From Zetaproteobacteria bacterium CG06_land_8_20_14_3_00_59_53 (GTDB taxonomy: Bacteria > Pseudomonadota > Zetaproteobacteria > Mariprofundales > Mariprofundaceae): 64,000 nt of DNA. Below the pieces are notes generated by a model that saw only the letters and a list, made by a program, of their open reading frames with translations, ran no database searches and was not told where the DNA came from. Made by a program: the position numbers and the translations under genes. The DNA is taken from the NCBI GenBank assembly GCA_002779605.1, contig PEWE01000030.1:1-64000 (forward strand). The letters run 5' to 3'. Every line of letters begins with the position of its first letter. Positions within the stretch are counted from its first letter, which is position 1. Shown piece after piece: positions 9,750 through 17,042 of this stretch.

Positions 9750-11147
9750 ATGGGTATTTATAATGCATTGTTCACGGGCGCCAGCGGACTTTCATCCTTC
9801 GGTGAAGCGGTGCGCGTCATCGGCGACAATATCGCCAACGTCAATTCACTGGGTTTCAAGAGCCAGAACATCGTGTTCTCCGATGTGCTCTCTCAGACCC
9901 TCGGTGTGACGCGTTCCAATATCGCCAACCAGGTCGGTAACGGTGTGCGCATCGGCGCCATCACCCGCGACGGCGCGCAGGGCTCGGTGCAAAGCACCAC
10001 CAACCCGACCGATATGGCCATCAACGGCAACGGCCTGTTCGCGCTGCGCGACCCGGCCAGCAGCCAGCTGTCCTACACGCGTGCAGGCGCCTTCATCCTC
10101 GATAAGGATTCCAATCTGATCGACGGTCAGGGCAATGTGGTGCAGGGCTGGGCCACCGATCCGGTGACCGGCATCGCGGTCGGCAATGTCCGCGACATCA
10201 CCTTCGCCAATCTGGCCGCCCAGGCTCAGGCCACCACGACGGTGGATCCGAGTCTTTCTCTGGACTCCAACGCGGTACCGCTTGCCACGGGTACGGTATT
10301 TGATCCCGCCGACCCGGCCACCTATCACTACAAGGCCGAGGTGAACATCTTCGACTCGCTGGGCAAGACCCATGCGGTCAGTATCCAGATGACCAAGATG
10401 GGCCTGGATGCCACGGGCAACGCCGTGTGGGACTGGCACGCCACGGTGGACGGCGGTGATGTCACCGGCGGCACGGCAGGCACACCCAAGGAGATCGGCG
10501 TCGGCGCAGGCCAGACCCTGCCCACCGCATCCACGGTGAATGTATCCGGCGTGGTCACAGCGGTCGGCACACAATCGCTGGTCTTCGGCGCAAATGGTGA
10601 ACTGGTCACTGAGGCATCTCCCTCACTGACATTCCTTTGGACCAATGCCACGCCGAGCCTGGTCGCCATGAACTACGGTAATGCCACCACCACCGATGCG
10701 CAGGCAGTCACCGGCACCGGTCTGGACGGCACCGTGCAGATGGCCGGTAGCTTCGCCACCCGGCAGATGGTGCGCGACGGCTTCACCTCGGGCTTCCTGG
10801 ATAAACTGGAAACCGACTCCTCCGGCACCATCTTCGGTGTGTTCACCAACGGTCAGCGGCGTTCGCTGTATCAGGTGGCCCTCGCCAAGTTTCCCAACGA
10901 GGATGTGCTCAACCATGTCGGTAACAACCTGTTGCAGGAGACCATCGCATCCGGCACCCCGGTGCTGGAGAAGCCCGGCAACGGCGGCATGGGCACCATC
11001 GCCCCGTTCGGTCTTGAGCAGTCGAATGTTGATCTGGCCAACGAGTTCGTCAAACTCATCGTGGTTCAGCGTGGTTACGAGGCCAACTCCAAGACCATCC
11101 TGACCACCGACCAGATGTTGCAGTCGCTGATGCAAGTCAAGCGGTAA
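9750..11147 (+). CDS. flgE: Flagellar hook protein FlgE
   Basis: Structural subunit of the hook, 465 aa. The N-terminal rod/hook signature SFGEAVRVIGDNIANVNSLG and the C-terminal helix EFVKLIVVQRGYEANSKTI are the conserved axial coiled-coil segments. The middle part (DPATYHYKAEVNIFDSLG...) is the FlgE D2 region. An AGGAGG-type site precedes the ATG. It is the last gene of the fliK operon and is followed by a strong terminator. Confidence 0.97.
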   Translation: MGIYNALFTGASGLSSFGEAVRVIGDNIANVNSLGFKSQNIVFSDVLSQTLGVTRSNIANQVGNGVRIGAITRDGAQGSVQSTTNPTDMAINGNGLFALRDPASSQLSYTRAGAFILDKDSNLIDGQGNVVQGWATDPVTGIAVGNVRDITFANLAAQAQATTTVDPSLSLDSNAVPLATGTVFDPADPATYHYKAEVNIFDSLGKTHAVSIQMTKMGLDATGNAVWDWHATVDGGDVTGGTAGTPKEIGVGAGQTLPTASTVNVSGVVTAVGTQSLVFGANGELVTEASPSLTFLWTNATPSLVAMNYGNATTTDAQAVTGTGLDGTVQMAGSFATRQMVRDGFTSGFLDKLETDSSGTIFGVFTNGQRRSLYQVALAKFPNEDVLNHVGNNLLQETIASGTPVLEKPGNGGMGTIAPFGLEQSNVDLANEFVKLIVVQRGYEANSKTILTTDQMLQSLMQVKR

Positions 11148-11167
11148 GCCCTGGATAGGCACGCGCA

Positions 11168-11200
11168 GGGGGCGGATTCCTTCCCGCCCCCTTCTTTTTT
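11168..11200 (+). terminator. Rho-independent terminator after flgE
   Basis: GGGGGCGG (11168-11175) pairs perfectly with CCGCCCCC (11184-11191) across an eight-base loop and is followed by TTCTTTTTT (11192-11200). It lies 20 nt after the flgE stop and closes the fliK-flgD-flgE unit. Confidence 0.92.
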
Positions 11201-11226
11201 GACCTTCCCGTTTTTGCCTGCTCCAT

Positions 11227-11631
11227 CCTGCCTTTGAATCTGACCGTCATGTTTTGCCTACGGGCCCTGCCGTAGCGGTGCCGGTTCACTGGTTTGTTTT
11301 TCGGGAATTACGCAAAGAAAGCGGGCCTCACTCGCGATTTGCGACCGAAAAACAAGCCAGCGAACCGGAAATTCACCGCTGCTTGTGGGTGCCTTTTCTT
11401 GCTTCTTCTTTGGGCAAGCAAAGAAGAAGGAAAGAACGGCTCATCTGACCTATGAACCCGGTCGGTGAATTGCAGAAACTCTGCCCAAACCCTTCTTCTT
11501 TCTTGAGTGGCCAAGAAAGAAGCAAAGAAGCAAAGAAGCAAAGAAGGCCACCCACGGGTTTCTGTGAACTTCCGGTCCGGCACAGCTACAAGTGGGCCCC
11601 GAGAGTCAAAAGCGGACATAACAGGCAAAGA
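11227..11631. repeat. Intergenic composite hairpin element, copy A
   Basis: Non-coding element between flgE and motA, similar in plan to 30210-30658. It has inverted ends with a CTTTGCCTGT...GGGCCC signature and a large hairpin with 24-nt arms at 11281-11304 and 11345-11368 (22 Watson-Crick pairs, 40-nt loop). Two smaller hairpins have 11-bp stems, at 11402-11412/11419-11429 (loop GGCAAG) and 11495-11505/11512-11522. Conserved GGAAxTTCAC and GTGGGTGCC blocks lie between them in mirrored order. An (AAAGAAGC) octamer is repeated about three times after 11515. Short open frames inside it look like chance products of the purine/pyrimidine runs. Confidence 0.75.
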
Positions 11632-11797
11632 CGGGAAGATATTGAGCCGCGAATCAAATCTGAGTGGTGCAATTGCAAGTGAAACATATCCTCAAAACAT
11701 GCTTTCCGGCTTGCAGGCCAAATTAGCACGCTTCTTGCTTGATGGTGGTCGGACCCGGCCCGATGGCTGAGCCACATTGCGACAAGGAGACGGATCT

Positions 11798-12556
11798 GTG
11801 GATATCGCAACCCTCATCGGCATTCTATTGGCCTTCGGTCTGGTGGGCTTCGCCATCGGCGGCGGACTGCCAAGCTTCATCGACCCTCCCTCCATCATGA
11901 TCGTCATCGGCGGCACCATCGGCGTGGTGCTGGTCAGCTATCCGCTGGCCGATGTGCTGAAACTCATCGGCGTGACCCTGAAAACCTTCATGTACAAGAT
12001 GAACAGCCCGAGCGAGACCATCACCGAGCTGGTCGAGCTTTCCCAGGTGGTGCGCAAGGAAGGCATCCTCGCGCTGGAAAGCAAGATGGGCGACATCTCC
12101 AACCAGTTCATGGCCAAGGGCCTGCAAATGGCCATTGACGGTCAGGAGCCCGGCGAGATAGAAGAAATTCTCTACATGGAGATGGACAAGCTCAGTGCCC
12201 GCCATGCCAAGGGTGCGGACATCATGGCACAGGTAGGCACCATGGCCCCGGCCATGGGCATGATCGGCACACTGGTCGGTCTGGTGCTGATGCTGCAGAA
12301 CATGTCCGACCCGTCATCCATCGGTCCGTCGATGTCCATCGCCCTGCTGACCACATTCTACGGTGCGCTGATCGCCAACATCATCGCCCTGCCGATGTCC
12401 GCCAAGCTCAAGAGCCGCAGCAAGGATGAGGTGATGCTGCACGAGATCATCCTGACCGGTATTCAATCACTGGTAGCAGGCGAGAACCCTCGCGTTATGG
12501 AACAGAAACTGCTTGGCTATCTGCCGCCGAAAGATCGTAAGTCGGCATTCGATTAA
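11798..12556 (+). CDS. motA: Flagellar motor stator protein MotA/PomA
   Basis: Inner-membrane stator subunit that forms the ion channel with MotB and transmits torque to FliG, 252 aa. Four membrane helices are visible (about 1-22, 29-50, 145-170 and 178-200), with the MotA/TolQ motif AKGADIMAQVGTMAPAMGMIGTLVGL before helix 3 and a cytoplasmic charged loop (about 55-140). Length and charge pattern are closer to PomA than to E. coli MotA. The GTG start at 11798 is preceded by AAGGAG eight bases upstream, which decides it over the upstream TTG at 11777. It heads the motA-fliP operon; I see no promoter matching sigma-54 or sigma-28 upstream. Confidence 0.94.
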   Translation: MDIATLIGILLAFGLVGFAIGGGLPSFIDPPSIMIVIGGTIGVVLVSYPLADVLKLIGVTLKTFMYKMNSPSETITELVELSQVVRKEGILALESKMGDISNQFMAKGLQMAIDGQEPGEIEEILYMEMDKLSARHAKGADIMAQVGTMAPAMGMIGTLVGLVLMLQNMSDPSSIGPSMSIALLTTFYGALIANIIALPMSAKLKSRSKDEVMLHEIILTGIQSLVAGENPRVMEQKLLGYLPPKDRKSAFD

Positions 12557-12579
12557 GCCGCCCGCCCGCGAATCCCGAT

Positions 12580-13353
12580 ATGGCACGCGAAAAGCGCCCC
12601 GAACCTATCCCGGCACCGAAAGACCCGGGCGCGGCTCTGTTTCTGGAATTGATGATGCAAATGCTGGCCTTTTTCATTCTGCTTACCTCGATGGCTGTGA
12701 TTGTCGACGAGAAGCGCCTGGCTGCACTCGGTTCTCTGGCCGGCACCTTCAGCCCTCTGCCCAGAGGTGCCAACCTCAGCGAAGGCGAAGGGCCAAGCAT
12801 GCCCAGCCGGGACATTGTCGATGGCAAGCATGCACCCAAGCGAACCGCCAAAGCATTGACAGATGTGGCCAAGGCCCTTGGCGCCAGCGATGCCATCAAC
12901 GTTTTGCAGCTCGATCAGGAGAATGTGCAGGTGCGGCTTACACAGGCCATCGCCTTCGAGCCCGGCAAGGTGACGTTGTCGCCGGCTGCCATTCCGTTGA
13001 TGGATGAACTGGCCATACTGTTCAGCAGACCGGAGGTCATTGAAATCATGATTCAGGGGCATACCGATGAAACGCCGACGCGCGGCTCGCTGTACGCCTC
13101 CAACTGGGAGCTTTCCGCAGCTCGTGCCATGGCCATTTTCACAGAACTTTCCCGCCGCGGTGTAGCTAACGGACGAATGGTGGTAGCCGGTATGGGCGAC
13201 CAGCATCCGCTAATCCTGAACGGCAAAGATTTGAGCCGCCGCGTGGAAATCGCCCTGAAATTCAGACCGGTGACCGATGAACAACAGGACACCATCACCG
13301 ACAAGAACTTCAAGCCGTTTTCGCGCCCCGCTGTCGCGCCGAAAGGACTATAA
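12580..13353 (+). CDS. motB: MotB-like stator protein 1, with Glu at the ion-carrying position
   Basis: OmpA-type peptidoglycan-anchored stator subunit, 257 aa. The single membrane helix (about 20-42) reads FLELMMQMLAFFILL. Glu23 sits where MotB/PomB normally have the essential ion-carrying Asp (E. coli D32, Vibrio D24). A plug/linker region (about 43-125) precedes an OmpA domain with IQGHTDETP and SNWELSAARAMAI, so peptidoglycan binding looks intact. It lies between motA and a second MotB with the normal Asp. I infer either a specialised or weakly conducting partner in a mixed stator, or a gene drifting out of use; the intact OmpA motifs argue against decay. Confidence 0.88.
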   Translation: MAREKRPEPIPAPKDPGAALFLELMMQMLAFFILLTSMAVIVDEKRLAALGSLAGTFSPLPRGANLSEGEGPSMPSRDIVDGKHAPKRTAKALTDVAKALGASDAINVLQLDQENVQVRLTQAIAFEPGKVTLSPAAIPLMDELAILFSRPEVIEIMIQGHTDETPTRGSLYASNWELSAARAMAIFTELSRRGVANGRMVVAGMGDQHPLILNGKDLSRRVEIALKFRPVTDEQQDTITDKNFKPFSRPAVAPKGL

Positions 13354-13356
13354 GCC

Positions 13357-14106
13357 ATGGCCCGCAAGAAGAAACAGGAACCGGAAGTATTGCCGAATCC
13401 GGAATCGTGGATGGGCACCTTCGCCGACCTGGTCAGCCTGATGCTGACTTTCTTCATTCTTCTGGTGTCGATGTCCACATTGGATAAGACCGGCCTGTCG
13501 GATATATCCACCTACTTCAAGCGTGCAGTCTCGGTACTCAATGCCGGCGAGAAAACCGAGATGCAGATGATCAGTCCCTTTGAAATGCAGCGCATCGTCA
13601 AGCCGCGCGAATTGATGCTCGCCATGCGGCAGAACTCCCGCAAGGTGCTGCAGAACAGCACGCTGGAACACAAGGTGAATGCCATCATCCTGAACGACCA
13701 GCTGATTTTGCGCATGAGCGATGCTGTGCTCTTCGAACCCGGCCGGGCCGATCTGAATGCGGCGCATGATGAAGCATTGAAGCGACTGGCTCGCATGCTC
13801 TCCGCATCGCCGGGCATGATCCGCGTGGAAGGCCATAGCGACACAGGAAAATTACCCGACGACAGCCCGTATCCGGATGCCTGGAGCCTGTCACTGGCAA
13901 GAGCGGCATCAGTCTTGCGTGTGCTTGAGCGCGAGGGCGTGAATACCTACCGCCTGTCGCTGGCGGGATACGGCTCTTCACGACCGGTATCCACCGAGGC
14001 AACACCCTATGGGCGTGCCAAGAACAGACGCGTGGATATTGTCCTCTACAGCGAAGAGAACAGAAACAGCGGAAACACGGAGGTGGACGATGGCCAAGGA
14101 CGATAA
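13357..14106 (+). CDS. motB: MotB-like stator protein 2, with canonical Asp
   Basis: Second MotB/PomB-type protein, 249 aa, starting three nucleotides after the first. The membrane helix holds TFADLVSLMLTFFILL with the ion-binding Asp24, at the same position as in Vibrio PomB. The C-terminal OmpA domain reads VEGHSDTG...DAWSLSLARAASVL, in which the first Asn of the usual NWELSxxRA motif is replaced. By sequence this is the probable working partner of MotA. The 3' end overlaps fliL by 17 nt. Confidence 0.93.
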   Translation: MARKKKQEPEVLPNPESWMGTFADLVSLMLTFFILLVSMSTLDKTGLSDISTYFKRAVSVLNAGEKTEMQMISPFEMQRIVKPRELMLAMRQNSRKVLQNSTLEHKVNAIILNDQLILRMSDAVLFEPGRADLNAAHDEALKRLARMLSASPGMIRVEGHSDTGKLPDDSPYPDAWSLSLARAASVLRVLEREGVNTYRLSLAGYGSSRPVSTEATPYGRAKNRRVDIVLYSEENRNSGNTEVDDGQGR

Positions 14107-14605
14107 GAAAGAAGGCGAGGAAAGCGGCGGGAAATCCGGAGGAGGCGGCCTGCTGCCGCTCATCAATCTGGTGTTGCTCGTACTACTGCTCGGTATCGGC
14201 GGTTTCAATACCTGGACGCTGATGCAGATGGATAAACCCGCCCCCACCGAAGCAGTCAAACCGACTGCCGACACACTGATTCCGGAAGCCGTTGATCCGG
14301 GTGATGGTCCGGCAGTGGAGATGGAGCTGGATGATGTCACCGTCAATCTGGCTGATGCGAATCGCTACCTGAAGGTGACCATCAAGCTTTCGCTGCGTAA
14401 CGAAGAAGCCAAGATAAAGATCGAGGAGAAAAAATCCGAGATCAATGACCTGCTGATTACGCTCATGTCCGGCAAACACTACGATGACATCAGCACACCG
14501 CTGGGCAAATACGAGCTGAAAGAAGAGCTGGTGCATCGCATCAACAAGGCGGTCGGCGGCAATCCTGTGCGCAAACTTTTCTTCACGGACTTCGTGTCAC
14601 AATGA
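14090..14605 (+). CDS. fliL: Flagellar basal body-associated protein FliL
   Basis: Inner-membrane protein around the stator that supports torque and ion flow, 171 aa. A short Lys/Gly-rich cytoplasmic tail precedes one membrane helix (about 22-42, LLPLINLVLLVLLLGIGG) and a periplasmic stomatin-like domain (about 75-171) containing VNLADANRYLKVTIKLSL and LRNEEAKIKI. The ATG at 14090 is set by GGAGG six bases upstream, inside the 3' end of the second motB. Its stop overlaps the fliM start (ATGA). Location beside the two MotB genes fits its stator role. Confidence 0.93.
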   Translation: MAKDDKKEGEESGGKSGGGGLLPLINLVLLVLLLGIGGFNTWTLMQMDKPAPTEAVKPTADTLIPEAVDPGDGPAVEMELDDVTVNLADANRYLKVTIKLSLRNEEAKIKIEEKKSEINDLLITLMSGKHYDDISTPLGKYELKEELVHRINKAVGGNPVRKLFFTDFVSQ

Positions 14606-15606
14606 GTGAGAACCCTCGTCAGCCCGTTCTGGAGCCGGAAGAGATTGCGGCACTGATGGAGAAGATTGCGCCGAACGAACAGGCGCAGGCGATCTTCGCC
14701 ACCCTTCCCCCCATCCCCCAGCCGGAGCATGTCGAGGCGTTCAGCTACGAAAGCGAAGGGCCGGAAGGGCCGGAGCGTTATCCGCTGTATGCGGTGATCC
14801 AGCAGCATCTTTGCGAACACCTGCGCGAACACATGAACGACACCTTCCAGCGCACCATCACGCTGGATCTCGATGGTATGACGCAAGCACCCTACGAAGA
14901 GCTGATCACTTCCGAGGATTCCCGTGTATATCTGGTGTTCGACTGCGAAGGCTTCGGCCTGATGCTGGTGATCGTGGATACCCGTCTGGTGGTCACCTAT
15001 GTGGATGCGCTGCTGGGCGGCAATGGCGAGGCGCATAACGGCATGGATGAGCTGTCTCCGGTCGAAGAAAGGCTTGCCGTGCGTTTCGCCAATGCCCTGA
15101 AAGGCATGCTGGAAGAAGCCTGGAAACCTATCCACCCGATCAAATTCAAGCTCATCAAGGTGGAAACCGATGTGGACTTCCTCGGCGTGGCATCGGTCAG
15201 GGAGTCCTGTTTCAAGACCACCTACCAGATCAAACTGTGCAAGGATGTGCAGGGAAATCTGAACATCTGCTACCCGCGCACCTACCTCGAACCGATTCTC
15301 AATGAGTTGCGCAACAGTGCGCAGGAGGCACCGGCCAGCATGGACGAGGCGTGGAGCCGCGATCTGCTGAACTGTCTGCAGGATGCACCTGTGGAGCTCC
15401 GCCTTGAGATGGGCACGGTTCCGATGCTGGTGCGCGACTTCCTCACCCTCAAGCCCGGCGATCATCTGCCCATCTACAAACGGGAAATAGACCCGGTGAC
15501 GCTGTGGGTCGAGTCCGAACCGATGTTTCAGGTCATGGCCGGACAGCGCGACGGCTCGCTGGCGGCCGAGATCGTCGCAATCAAGAAAACCGGAGGCAAA
15601 TCATGA
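14602..15606 (+). CDS. fliM: Flagellar motor switch protein FliM
   Basis: C-ring protein that binds phospho-CheY and FliG, 334 aa. The middle domain carries YVDALLGGNGEAHNGMDELSPVEERLA, the GGxG...SPxE signature, and the C-terminal SPOA (surface presentation of antigens) domain ends with DFLTLKPGDHLPI. The N-terminal CheY-binding peptide, usually LSQEEIDALL, reads VLEPEEIAALMEKI here, with the central Asp replaced by Ala. Start and stop both overlap their neighbours by four bases, so translation is probably coupled along fliL-fliM-fliN. Confidence 0.95.
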   Translation: MSENPRQPVLEPEEIAALMEKIAPNEQAQAIFATLPPIPQPEHVEAFSYESEGPEGPERYPLYAVIQQHLCEHLREHMNDTFQRTITLDLDGMTQAPYEELITSEDSRVYLVFDCEGFGLMLVIVDTRLVVTYVDALLGGNGEAHNGMDELSPVEERLAVRFANALKGMLEEAWKPIHPIKFKLIKVETDVDFLGVASVRESCFKTTYQIKLCKDVQGNLNICYPRTYLEPILNELRNSAQEAPASMDEAWSRDLLNCLQDAPVELRLEMGTVPMLVRDFLTLKPGDHLPIYKREIDPVTLWVESEPMFQVMAGQRDGSLAAEIVAIKKTGGKS

Positions 15607-15917
15607 GTTCCGAACAAGACACTGCTGCGAAAAACGGGCCGGTCGATGATGGGGCATCCCCCAATCTCGAAAGCATCATGCATATTCCGCTGCAGGTCAG
15701 CGTGGAGCTGGGTCGCATCAATATGCCGCTGCACATGGTGGCGCGTCTGGCGCGCGGCACCGTGGTGGATATGCAAAAGGAAGCAGGCGCCAGTGTGGAT
15801 ATCTGCGCCAACGGCAAGGTGTTCGCCAAGGGTGAGGTAGTATCGGCCGACGGCAAGCTCGGCGTACGTATCCTCGAGGTGACCTCCACGGGTGATCGCA
15901 TCCGTTCGCTCGGATAA
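15603..15917 (+). CDS. fliN: Flagellar motor switch protein FliN
   Basis: C-ring SPOA-domain protein, 104 aa. After an approximately 25-residue acidic tail it has IPLQVSVELGRINMPLHMVARLARG and the conserved VDICANGKVFAKGEVV...GVRILEV pattern. The usual Asp-Pro-Val-Asp (EPVD) around the lysine-rich turn is replaced by GASVD. The ATG overlaps the fliM stop (ATGA). Confidence 0.94.
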   Translation: MSSEQDTAAKNGPVDDGASPNLESIMHIPLQVSVELGRINMPLHMVARLARGTVVDMQKEAGASVDICANGKVFAKGEVVSADGKLGVRILEVTSTGDRIRSLG

Positions 15918-15930
15918 CCGGCCCCTCGTC

Positions 15931-16257
15931 ATGCAAGACAGTTTATTGACGCTGATGCTGCAATCCGTCGCCGGACTGGCCGTCGTACTCGCCCTGTTCG
16001 GCCTGCTGGTGTGGATAATGAAGCGCCTGCAGCAACAGCGCCATGCACAGGGAGGCGCAGGCTCGATGCGCATCGTGCAGCGCTTCGGCATCGATGCCAA
16101 ACACAGCGTGATCGAGCTGGCACACGGCGGGAAGAGCTATCTGATCGGCCTGTCCCCCGGCGGCATGACCACCATCGCCAGCCTTGGCGAAGAGAAAAGC
16201 ACCGCGCAAGTCCGGTCCATCCGTCAATGGCGCAAGAAATCCGGAGACGGGACATGA
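15931..16257 (+). CDS. fliO: Flagellar biosynthesis protein FliO
   Basis: Small membrane chaperone for assembly of the FliP ring of the export gate, 108 aa. One membrane helix (about 6-28) is followed by a cytoplasmic FliO domain with MRIVQRFGIDAKHSVIELAHGGKSYLIGLSPGG. The start at 15931 lies 13 nt after fliN; an ATG at 15892 in the same frame would overlap fliN and is less likely. No strong ribosome site is visible. The stop overlaps the fliP ATG. Confidence 0.9.
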   Translation: MQDSLLTLMLQSVAGLAVVLALFGLLVWIMKRLQQQRHAQGGAGSMRIVQRFGIDAKHSVIELAHGGKSYLIGLSPGGMTTIASLGEEKSTAQVRSIRQWRKKSGDGT

Positions 16258-17018
16258 AACCCCTGACAAACCGTCTGTCCGCCTGGCTATTCGTACTGCC
16301 TGTAGCGGCGCTGCTGCTGGCTTCCCCGGCTCATGCAGCCGATATCCCCACCTTCTCCATCGGTCTGGATGGTGCCGACAATCCGCAGGATTGGTTCAAC
16401 GGCATCAAGATCCTCGCCGTGCTCACCGTGCTGGCGCTGGCCCCGTCCATCCTGATCATGACCACCTCGTTCACACGCATCCTGGTGGTGTTCGCCTTCC
16501 TCAGACAGGCCATGGGCACCCAGCAGACCCCGCCCAATCAGATACTGGTCGGCCTTGCTCTGTTCATGACCATGTTCATCATGATGCCGGTATGGCAGAA
16601 AATTGACGATACCGCCCTCACCCCCTACCTGAACGAGCAGATCACCCAGCAGGTGGCACTGGAACGGGCCACGGCTCCGTTGCGCGACTTCATGCTCAAG
16701 CAGACCCGCGAGGACGACCTGCTGCTCTTCCTGCATGCCGCCAAGTCCGAGAAGCCGGTGAATGCCGAGGACACCCCGCTGACAGTGCTGATTCCCTCCT
16801 TCGTGATCAGCGAGTTGCGCACCGCTTTCGAGATCGGCTTTCTGATCTACATCCCCTTCGTGGTGCTCGATCTGGTGGTGGCCAGCGTGCTGATGAGCAT
16901 GGGTATGATGATGCTGCCGCCGGTGATGATCTCGCTGCCGCTGAAACTGATCCTGTTCGTACTGGTCGATGGCTGGCACCTGATCACCGCCTCGCTGCTA
17001 CAGAGCTTCGCCTTCTAG
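16254..17018 (+). CDS. fliP: Flagellar export gate protein FliP
   Basis: Core pore subunit of the flagellar type III export gate, 254 aa. A cleavable signal peptide (about 1-28, ending AHA) is followed by the FliP signatures LAPSILIMTTSFTRILVVFAFLRQAMGTQQTPPNQIL and the C-terminal block PVMISLPLKLILFVLVDGW. In most bacteria fliQ follows at once; here an MHYT kinase follows and fliQ is 13.7 kb away. Confidence 0.97.
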   Translation: MKPLTNRLSAWLFVLPVAALLLASPAHAADIPTFSIGLDGADNPQDWFNGIKILAVLTVLALAPSILIMTTSFTRILVVFAFLRQAMGTQQTPPNQILVGLALFMTMFIMMPVWQKIDDTALTPYLNEQITQQVALERATAPLRDFMLKQTREDDLLLFLHAAKSEKPVNAEDTPLTVLIPSFVISELRTAFEIGFLIYIPFVVLDLVVASVLMSMGMMMLPPVMISLPLKLILFVLVDGWHLITASLLQSFAF

Positions 17019-17042
17019 GATGAATGCAGCGCAACAAGGGGG

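Noticed and set aside
11402-11547. Repeated units that might suggest a CRISPR array
   Set aside because: Units are hairpin arms and an 8-nt tandem repeat, with no regular spacers and no cas genes.
11254-11770. Several 60-106 codon frames between flgE and motA
   Set aside because: They arise from the CTTC/GAAG runs and hairpins of the repeat element and have no ribosome sites. Similar frames appear in copy B.
11763-11782. TGGC...TTGC before motA as a sigma-54 promoter
   Set aside because: GG and GC are 12 bases apart, not the required 10.
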